A DNA stretch of 37,040 nucleotides from Nocardioides sp. (GTDB lineage: Bacteria; Actinomycetota; Actinomycetes; Propionibacteriales; Nocardioidaceae): positions 1-37,040 of the forward strand of contig NZ_JACIXG010000051.1 in NCBI RefSeq assembly GCF_014360585.1, in the 5' to 3' direction. Made by a program: the position numbers and the translations under genes. Below the pieces are notes generated by a model, which was given only the letters and a program-made list of their open reading frames with translations, was not told where the DNA came from and made no database searches. Shown one piece after another: positions 32,092-37,040 of the stretch (its first letter is position 1; every line of letters begins with the position of its first letter).

Positions 32092-32754
32092 TCATTTCTC
32101 GACGCGGCGCGCGTTGGGCGGCAGCTTCACCTCGAGCGCCTCGCCCTTGGGCTTGGCACCCTCCCCGCGGCACACGACGACCTGCTCGAGGAGCTTCTCC
32201 CACTCCTTGCCCGCGGTCGGCTCCATCGCCGGGCGGCCGAGCATGGTGGCGCGGAGCATCCAGCGCGGACCGTTGACGCCGATGATGCGGGTCTGCTGGA
32301 CGGCCGGCTGACCGTCGGGCAGCTTCACCTTCATCTGTGTGATCAGCTCGGTGCCCCACGGACCCTCCAGGTCGGCGGTCGCGCCGCCGCGCTGCTGGAC
32401 GTCCTCGCGCAGCATCGGCAGCGACTCGGTCCACAGGTCGCCGTCGCGGGGCGCGGCGAAGGCGCGCAGCTCCATGGCGCCGTCCTCGGCGGTCAGCATC
32501 ACGGCCGCGATCTGGCCGGAGCTCTCGTCCACCTGCAGGCGCAGCTCCTTGCCCGGCGCCGGGGCGAGCATCATCGAGCCGAGGTCCACCCAGTCACCGG
32601 TGATCAGCCCGTCGGGGACCGAGTCGATGTCGAACGGTCCGATCTCGGGAGCTGCGGGCACCGGCCGCTCGGAGGCCACCGGGCCCTCCTCGACCGATGC
32701 AGATGGCTCTCCACGGTGGGAGGGCGCGGACTTGCGACGGAACTTCACGACCAT
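32092..32754 (-). CDS. DUF3710 family protein
   Basis: 220 residues, soluble. FDIDSVPDGLITGDWVDLGS, ELRAFAAPRDGDLWTESLPM and RIIGVNGPRWMLRATMLGRP are typical DUF3710 stretches. The first 40 residues are low-complexity. It is the first gene of the leftward group. A TAGATAAG sequence upstream (about 32796-32789) could be the -10. Confidence 0.88.
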   Translation of the reverse strand: MVVKFRRKSAPSHRGEPSASVEEGPVASERPVPAAPEIGPFDIDSVPDGLITGDWVDLGSMMLAPAPGKELRLQVDESSGQIAAVMLTAEDGAMELRAFAAPRDGDLWTESLPMLREDVQQRGGATADLEGPWGTELITQMKVKLPDGQPAVQQTRIIGVNGPRWMLRATMLGRPAMEPTAGKEWEKLLEQVVVCRGEGAKPKGEALEVKLPPNARRVEK

Positions 32755-32805
32755 CTGCTTTCAGGTTGCGGTGACTCTGTGAGAAGACTTATCTAACACT
32801 GATCC

Positions 32806-33258
32806 TCAGCGGTTGGAGAAGCCCCCCGTAGAACCGTAACCCCCATCGCCACGAACCGAGTCCGGTAACTCGGAGACTTCGACGAAGCTGGCCTGCTCCA
32901 CGCGCTGGATCACCAGCTGGGCGATCCGGTCACCGCGCCGCAGCTCGATGGCCTCGACGGGGTCGAGGTTGATCAGCGCCACCTTCACCTCACCGCGGTA
33001 CCCGGCGTCGACCGTCCCCGGGGCGTTGACGATGGAGAGCCCGTGCTTGGCGGCCAGCCCGGAGCGCGGATGCACCATGCCGGCGTACCCGTGCGGCAGG
33101 GCGATCGCGATCCCGGTCGGCACCAGCGCCCGCTCCCCCGGTTTCAGGGTCACGTCCACGGTCGTCCGCAGGTCGGCTCCGGCGTCCCCGGGGTGGGCGT
33201 ACGCAGGTGGCGGCAGCTCCGCGTCCAGCCGCACCAGGGCTACTTCGAGATCAGACAC
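32806..33258 (-). CDS. dut: dUTP pyrophosphatase
   Basis: 150 residues. All five dUTPase motifs are visible: [42 protein letters not shown] and [11 protein letters not shown]. The enzyme hydrolyses dUTP to dUMP and works as a trimer. The start is a GTG at 33258, seven bases after TAGGGT (33266-33271), indicating a leaderless transcript. Confidence 0.96.
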   Translation of the reverse strand: MSDLEVALVRLDAELPPPAYAHPGDAGADLRTTVDVTLKPGERALVPTGIAIALPHGYAGMVHPRSGLAAKHGLSIVNAPGTVDAGYRGEVKVALINLDPVEAIELRRGDRIAQLVIQRVEQASFVEVSELPDSVRGDGGYGSTGGFSNR

Positions 33259-33265
33259 ACCCCGC

Positions 33266-33271
33266 ACCCTA
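33266..33271 (-). promoter_or_regulatory. Candidate -10 (TAGGGT) for leaderless dut
   Basis: TAnnnT hexamer ending seven bases before the dut GTG, the spacing expected when transcription starts at the first base of the start codon. Confidence 0.5.
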
Positions 33272-33313
33272 ATGGGGCCGAGGCTCACCCGATTCGTGAC
33301 TCCCTTGCCCGAC

Positions 33314-33790
33314 ATGAAAAACTCACGATTCGTGAGCACCTCCGCGTACGACGAGCGACTGACCGTACCGCTGAGGTGGTGGGTCCAGGGCGTCATGTTC
33401 CTGGCGACCCTGTGGATCGCGGTCATCTTGTGGGTCCCGCCCGCGCTCGCCTGGGGCATCACCGCAGCGACCGTCGGTCTGTTCGCGCTGGCCATGATCG
33501 TCTACGGCAACGCCAGGATCACGGTCGCCGACGGCGTCCTGCGCGCCGGGCCCGCCCGGATCGAGGCTCGTTTCCTCGGCGAGGCCGTCGCTCTCGACGA
33601 GACCGAGGCACGTCATCTGGCGGGCCGCGACGCCGACGCCAGGGCGTACCTGCTCCTGCGTCCCTACCTCAAGCGTGCGGTGCGGATCGCCATCGAGGAC
33701 CCGGCCGACCCGGCGCCCTACTGGCTGCTGTTCACCCGCCACCCGGTCGCCCTCGCCAAGTCGGTCAACGCGCTCCGCGCGAGTCTGTGA
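33314..33790 (+). CDS. DUF3093 family membrane protein
   Basis: 158 residues. [20 protein letters not shown] is the DUF3093 start, followed by two helices and a C-terminal domain ending [20 protein letters not shown], also typical. The gene is divergent from dut, a common actinobacterial arrangement. The start is uncertain: ATG 33314 lacks a Shine-Dalgarno and a GTG at 33332 would begin [10 protein letters not shown]. The palindrome at 33322-33336 lies between these options. Confidence 0.85.
   Translation: MKNSRFVSTSAYDERLTVPLRWWVQGVMFLATLWIAVILWVPPALAWGITAATVGLFALAMIVYGNARITVADGVLRAGPARIEARFLGEAVALDETEARHLAGRDADARAYLLLRPYLKRAVRIAIEDPADPAPYWLLFTRHPVALAKSVNALRASL
33322..33336. repeat. Palindrome CTCACGATTCGTGAG near the DUF3093 start
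   Basis: A perfect inverted repeat with 7-base arms around one T. A related half-copy, CTCACCCGATTCGTGA, occurs at 33284-33299 in the dut/DUF3093 intergenic region. The pair could be an operator. Confidence 0.5.
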
Positions 33791-33813
33791 GCGCCATCCC
33801 CGCGCACATGGCC

Positions 33814-33819
33814 TAGGCT
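33814..33819 (+). promoter_or_regulatory. Candidate -10 (TAGGCT) for leaderless DUF4235 gene
   Basis: TAnnnT hexamer ending six bases before the ATG at 33826; no Shine-Dalgarno is present, in keeping with leaderless initiation. Confidence 0.5.
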
Positions 33820-33825
33820 CGAGGC

Positions 33826-34140
33826 ATGTCCAAGTCCACCAAGGCTGACAAAGCCGAGAAGGCTGACAAGGTCTGGGCGATCATGGCCCTCGTCAGCGGA
33901 ATCGGGGCCGCGAAGGCCACCAACAAGGTTCTCTCCACCGGGTGGAAGGCGTCCACCGGGCGCAAACCACCGGCCAACCCCGCCGACCCCGACGTACGCC
34001 TCGTGGAGGCCGTGCTCTGGTCTGCTGCGACCGGCGCCACCATCGCGCTCGCGCGGATGTTCGCCCAGCGGCGTGCGGCCAACTACTACGTGAAGTCGGT
34101 CGGGCGGTTGCCGAAGCAGCTGGAGAAGGACGGAGCCTGA
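33826..34140 (+). CDS. DUF4235 family protein
   Basis: 104 residues. A Lys-rich start is followed by a helix (VWAIMALVSGIGAAKATNKVL), a GWKASTGRKPPANPADPDV linker and a second hydrophobic helix (VLWSAATGATIALARMFAQR), the two-helix DUF4235 pattern. Probably a small membrane protein; function unknown. It ends just before a hairpin terminator. Confidence 0.88.
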   Translation: MSKSTKADKAEKADKVWAIMALVSGIGAAKATNKVLSTGWKASTGRKPPANPADPDVRLVEAVLWSAATGATIALARMFAQRRAANYYVKSVGRLPKQLEKDGA

Positions 34141-34148
34141 GATAGCAG

Positions 34149-34177
34149 AAAGGCCGCACGGATTCCGTGCGGCCTTT
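34149..34177 (+). terminator. Rho-independent-type terminator after the DUF4235 gene
   Basis: AAAGGCCGCACGG and CCGTGCGGCCTTT form a 13-bp stem with a 3-base apex, ending in TTT and followed by GCTTAT. Confidence 0.85.
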
Positions 34178-34206
34178 GCTTATCAGCCTGGCTTGCGTCG
34201 GGCTTT

Positions 34207-34274
34207 CCGCCGAGTCGGCGCGTTTGCACAGAGCGCTTGCTAGCGCAAGCTATGCAAACCCGCCGACTCGGCGG
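34207..34274. repeat. Large nested inverted repeat downstream of the DUF4193 gene
   Basis: CCGCCGAGTCGGCGCGTTTG (from 34207, arm to 34228) pairs with 34253-34274 over 22 positions with one mismatch. Inside is a second stem, GCTTGC-TAGC-GCAAGC. The whole can form a cruciform-like structure between convergent genes and may terminate the DUF4193 transcript. Confidence 0.7.
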
Positions 34275-34286
34275 CTTTCGACGGCG

Positions 34287-34577
34287 CTACGCGCAGTCGA
34301 AGCAAATCATCTTCTTCTCGTCAGCCAGCTGGCTGCGGTGGTGGACCAGGAAGCAGCTCATACAGGTGAACTCGTCCTCCTGCTTCGGCTTCACCTCGAC
34401 CGCGAGCTCCTCGTGGCTGAGGTCGGCTCCAGGGAGCTCGAACGACTCCGCCGCCTCAGCCTCGTCCTCATCGACCTTGCCCGAGTTCTTGTCGTGACGA
34501 CGAGCCTTGAGCTCTTCGATGCTCTCCTCGGACTGGTCCTCTTCATTCTTACGCGGTGCGTCGTAGTCCGTCGCCAT
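34287..34577 (-). CDS. DUF4193 family zinc-ribbon protein
   Basis: 96 residues. An acidic N-terminal half (EEDQSEESIEELKARRHDKN) precedes a zinc ribbon FTCMSCFLVHHRSQLADEKK with a closing CFDC. The family is conserved and restricted to actinobacteria, and is strongly expressed in several of them. No Zur box is seen. ATG 34577 is preceded by GGGGAG. Confidence 0.92.
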   Translation of the reverse strand: MATDYDAPRKNEEDQSEESIEELKARRHDKNSGKVDEDEAEAAESFELPGADLSHEELAVEVKPKQEDEFTCMSCFLVHHRSQLADEKKMICFDCA

Positions 34578-34777
34578 TTGCGCCACTCCCCTTCTCACTC
34601 ATCTTCAGTCCCCCCGCGCGCCCCCGAGGGCAGCGGCACGGCCCGTGATTGTGCACCATCCACGTGCATTTCGCACACTCTGCCGGGTTCCGCGTCGCCG
34701 AAACGTTCTGTCACCTGCGGGTATTCCCTATCACGGGGTAGGTGAGCAGTGACCTTCGGGTGGGTGAACGCGGTCTT

Positions 34778-34814
34778 GGCCGACGGAGCTCCGGGGCCTT
34801 CCCGGCCGTCGGCC
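34778..34814 (-). terminator. Hairpin downstream of the inositol-monophosphatase-family gene
   Basis: GGCCGACGG (34778-34786) pairs with CCGTCGGCC (34806-34814); further G/C pairs can form inside. It begins about 30 bases after the stop codon. The rest of the 266-base gap (34578-34843) holds the DUF4193 promoter region and no ORF I can support. Confidence 0.5.
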
Positions 34815-34843
34815 GGTCATAGATCTACATCAACCGGCGGCAT

Positions 34844-35719
34844 TCAGCCGGGTACGACACCCGGGAGCGACTCAACTGGCAGAAAACCGGCCTGAACAGC
34901 CGCTTTCCGCAGTTCGTCGTAGCCGTGGGCGGGTGCGACGAGGACGAACCGGCGGCCGCCGGCCCCGGTCGTCGCCTCCCACCGCGCTCCGGCCGCCTCG
35001 GCCACCAGGCACGCCGCAGCGTGGTCCCACAGATGCAGCCCCTCCTCCAGATAGCCGTCGAGGGTGCCGTCGGCCACCCCGCAGATGTCCAGGGCTGCCG
35101 AGCCGATGCGACGAACGTCACGTACGACCGGGAGGAGCCGCACCAGTGCCTCGGCCTGGATCCGGCGGAGCTCGGCGTCGTAGGAGAAGCCGGTGGCGAT
35201 GAGTCGCTGGGCGAGCTCCGCGGGCTGGCGTACGGCCATGGGCTCGCCGTCCTTGACCGCGGCGGCCGATCCGTCCGGCTGGCGGAAGGCGGCGTAGAGG
35301 GTGCCGTGGGGCACGTCGACGACCGCCCCGGCGACCACCTCGCCGGCGTACTCCGCGGCGATCGAGACGGCGTAGCTGGGCAGGCCGTAGAGGAAGTTGA
35401 CGGTGCCGTCGATCGGGTCGACGATCCAGCGGACACCGCTGGTGCCCGACGTCTCCTCACCCTCCTCGCCGAAGAAGGCGTCCTGCGGACGCTCCTGGGA
35501 GATCAGCCGCCGGATCAGCGCCTCGGTGTCGCGGTCTGCCTGGGTGACGACGTCGGTCGCGGTCGACTTGGTGGCTGCCACCTCGACCACGCCCGCGGCT
35601 CGCTCACGGACGAGGTCCGCGGCCGCGCGGGCGGTCGCCACGGCGAGGGCGAGCAGGTCTCCGGCCTTGGGAGTTGGGCACTGCGGTGCGGGCTGGGACG
35701 GCCCTGGACGCTCTGTCAT
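34844..35719 (-). CDS. Inositol monophosphatase family phosphatase
   Basis: 291 residues. Metal-site motifs of the family are intact: FFGEEG (Glu for Mg), WIVDPIDGTVNFLYGLP, and WDHAAACLVAEAAG near the C-terminus. Members dephosphorylate inositol phosphate, histidinol phosphate or related compounds, and the substrate here is not determined. TAGGGT (35727-35732) ends seven bases before the ATG, indicating a leaderless mRNA. Confidence 0.93.
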   Translation of the reverse strand: MTERPGPSQPAPQCPTPKAGDLLALAVATARAAADLVRERAAGVVEVAATKSTATDVVTQADRDTEALIRRLISQERPQDAFFGEEGEETSGTSGVRWIVDPIDGTVNFLYGLPSYAVSIAAEYAGEVVAGAVVDVPHGTLYAAFRQPDGSAAAVKDGEPMAVRQPAELAQRLIATGFSYDAELRRIQAEALVRLLPVVRDVRRIGSAALDICGVADGTLDGYLEEGLHLWDHAAACLVAEAAGARWEATTGAGGRRFVLVAPAHGYDELRKAAVQAGFLPVESLPGVVPG

Positions 35720-35726
35720 GGGGCCG

Positions 35727-35732
35727 ACCCTA
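35727..35732 (-). promoter_or_regulatory. Candidate -10 (TAGGGT) for the leaderless phosphatase gene
   Basis: TAnnnT hexamer ending seven bases before the ATG at 35719, with no Shine-Dalgarno in between. Confidence 0.5.
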
Positions 35733-35744
35733 TGCCGCGGGTGA

Positions 35745-36851
35745 TCACCCGGAGTACTGGGGCGAGTCCTCCCCGGACAGGGTCAGCAGCTGGGAGCGCT
35801 GGTTGAAGCAGCAGCCCACGGGACAGCGGTCGGGGCCGGGCCCCAGGTCACCGACGGTACGCCGCTCAGGGGTCTCTCCACGCGCTGCTGCGGCGCGCTC
35901 GAGGAGGAGGTCGCACACCGTCGCCACGAAGCGCGGGTCCTCGCCCGCGGTCGGGCTGCGCCGGGCCTGGATGCCGAGCCGCTCAGCGGTCGCCATGGCC
36001 TCGGTGTCGAGGTCGTAGACGACCTCCATGTGGTCGGAGACGAACCCGACCGGGCACATCACCACCGCACCAACGTTCCTGCCCGCCAGCTCCTCGAGAT
36101 GGTCGTTCACATCCGGCTCGAGCCACGGGATGTGCGGGGCGCCGGAGCGGCTGCAGTAGACGAGGTCCCACTCGTGGGTCACGCCGCGACGCTGCGCCAC
36201 CTGCTCGGCGATCACCGCGGCGACGTCGAGGTGCTGGGCGACGTACGCATTGCCCTCGGGGCCGGCGTTGTCGTTCATCGAGGTCGGGATCGAGTGGGTC
36301 ACGAAGAGGATCCGCGCGCCGTCGCGCTCGTCCTCGGGCAGGTCCTCGAGAGAGGCGAGCACGCCGTCGACGACCGGCGCGACGAAGCCCGGGTGGTTGT
36401 AGTAGCGCCTCAGCTTGTCCAGCACCGGCGCCCCCTCGACACCACCGGACTTGTCGCACGCCTCGAAGAGGTTCTCGCGATACTGCCGGCACGAGGAGTA
36501 CGAGGAGTAGGCGCTGGTCGCGAAGACCGCGGCACGCTCGATCCCGTCGGCCCGCATCTGCGCGACGGTGTCGCTCAGGTAGGGGTCCCAGTTGCGGTTG
36601 CCCCAGTAGACCGGCAGGTCGATCCCGTGCTCGGCCAGGTCGCTGCGCAGCGCAGCCAGGAAGGCCCGGTTCTGGTCGTTGATCGGCGACTTCCCGCCGC
36701 GGTCGAAGTAGTGCTGCCCCACCTCGACCAGCCGCTCCCGCGGGATCCCTCGCCCGCGCGTGACGTTCTCCAGGAACGGCACCACGTCCTCGGCTTTCTC
36801 CGGGCCCCCGAAGGAGACGAACAGCAAGGCATCGTAAGGAGAGACATCCAC
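35745..36851 (-). CDS. hemH: Ferrochelatase (coproporphyrin ferrochelatase type)
   Basis: 368 residues from a GTG at 36851. [50 protein letters not shown] (catalytic His) and [18 protein letters not shown] (acidic metal-access residues) are ferrochelatase marks. A Cys in SYSSCRQY and a C-terminal CPVGCC cluster match the [2Fe-2S] site of actinobacterial enzymes. In these bacteria it inserts iron into coproporphyrin III. TATGAT (36858-36863) ends six bases before the GTG, supporting that start and a leaderless transcript. Confidence 0.95.
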   Translation of the reverse strand: MDVSPYDALLFVSFGGPEKAEDVVPFLENVTRGRGIPRERLVEVGQHYFDRGGKSPINDQNRAFLAALRSDLAEHGIDLPVYWGNRNWDPYLSDTVAQMRADGIERAAVFATSAYSSYSSCRQYRENLFEACDKSGGVEGAPVLDKLRRYYNHPGFVAPVVDGVLASLEDLPEDERDGARILFVTHSIPTSMNDNAGPEGNAYVAQHLDVAAVIAEQVAQRRGVTHEWDLVYCSRSGAPHIPWLEPDVNDHLEELAGRNVGAVVMCPVGFVSDHMEVVYDLDTEAMATAERLGIQARRSPTAGEDPRFVATVCDLLLERAAAARGETPERRTVGDLGPGPDRCPVGCCFNQRSQLLTLSGEDSPQYSG

Positions 36852-36857
36852 CCGGCC

Positions 36858-36863
36858 ATCATA
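36858..36863 (-). promoter_or_regulatory. Candidate -10 (TATGAT) for leaderless hemH
   Basis: A near-consensus -10 ending six bases before the GTG start at 36851. Confidence 0.55.
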
Positions 36864-36870
36864 TTGATCG

Positions 36871-37007
36871 GCCCCGCTGGTCGAGCCGCGAGGCCGCCCG
36901 CGGCCGAGCGTGTCGAGACCAACACAGTCCCATCCAGCGCGACATGGGGACTGTGTTGGTCTCGACACGCCTACGCCGGGCGGCTTCGGCGGCTCGACCA
37001 GCGGGGC
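36871..37007. repeat. 137-bp REP/BIME-like inverted repeat
   Basis: Outer arms GCCCCGCTGGTCGAGCCGC (36871-36889) and 36989-37007 are fully complementary. Inner arms beginning GCGTGTCGAGACCAACACAG (36908-36933) pair with 36944-36970 with one extra G. The GGCTCGACCAGC and GGTCTCGACACGC motifs are typical dispersed palindromes of nocardioform genomes. It lies just upstream of hemH; bases 37008-37040 hold nothing I can call. Confidence 0.75.
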
Positions 37008-37040
37008 TACTCCACCACGGAGGAGTAGGCGACGACACCG

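Noticed and set aside
34578..34843. A tRNA or small gene in the gap
   Set aside because: I found no cloverleaf or supported ORF; only a hairpin and a probable promoter region are visible.

Overview
The window is high-GC DNA from an actinobacterium, probably a nocardioform or Propionibacteriales genome such as Nocardioides. The genus is an inference from the DUF4193, DUF4235, DUF3093, DUF3710 and DUF3159 neighbourhood, the leaderless-type promoters and the GTG starts. Its theme is zinc starvation. A Fur-family Zur regulator is encoded at 27149-27568, and five near-palindromic sites of the form TGRGAAtnaTTCTCA lie in the promoter regions of five transcription units.

Region 1 (1-13787) is a divergent locus built around one Zur box at 5924-5938. 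Leftward it encodes a beta-propeller protein, a cytosolic prolyl-oligopeptidase-like S9 peptidase and a FecCD/FecE/FecB-type metal-chelate importer, ending in a strong hairpin at position 1. Rightward it encodes a 32-residue Ser/His-containing candidate RiPP precursor, an intercistronic hairpin, an E1/ThiF-like cyclodehydratase partner, an S15/CocE-like peptidase, a YcaO protein, a SagB-like flavin dehydrogenase and a pair of ABC exporter half-transporters. Nearly every junction overlaps by 1-4 bases. The most economical reading is a Zur-controlled, ribosomally made, azol(in)e-type metallophore, with synthesis and export on one side and uptake and hydrolysis on the other. I regard this as the candidate new system; the product and its metal are inferred.

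Region 2 (13871-18999) holds an HU gene and, convergent to it, an Opp/Nik-type ABC importer (lipoprotein, two permeases, one fused double ATPase) behind its own Zur box. Region 3 (19037-21609) is the zinc-free ribosomal protein set: L33 on the plus strand, and L31B, a CobW-like protein without a Walker A motif, L32, S18 and L36 on the minus strand. Region 4 (21652-23950) is an XRE-cupin regulator divergent from a thioredoxin-reductase-like/methyltransferase fusion. Region 5 (24012-27568) is L28, S14, a YcgR-type permease, a TIGR03943 partner and a small membrane-anchored protein, divergent from zur.

Region 6 (27577-37040) looks like ordinary actinobacterial chromosome: a PepSY membrane protein, DUF3159, OB-fold and DUF3710 proteins, dUTPase, DUF3093, DUF4235, DUF4193, an inositol-monophosphatase-family enzyme and ferrochelatase. 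Several start 6-8 bases downstream of a TAnnnT hexamer.

A second unexpected feature is a repeated mini-ORF of 27-54 codons, beginning MSERQRA or a variant, found four times. Each copy lies between minus-strand genes of the Zur-controlled operons. It overlaps the next start codon in all four cases and the previous stop codon in three, and it carries the Shine-Dalgarno of the next gene.
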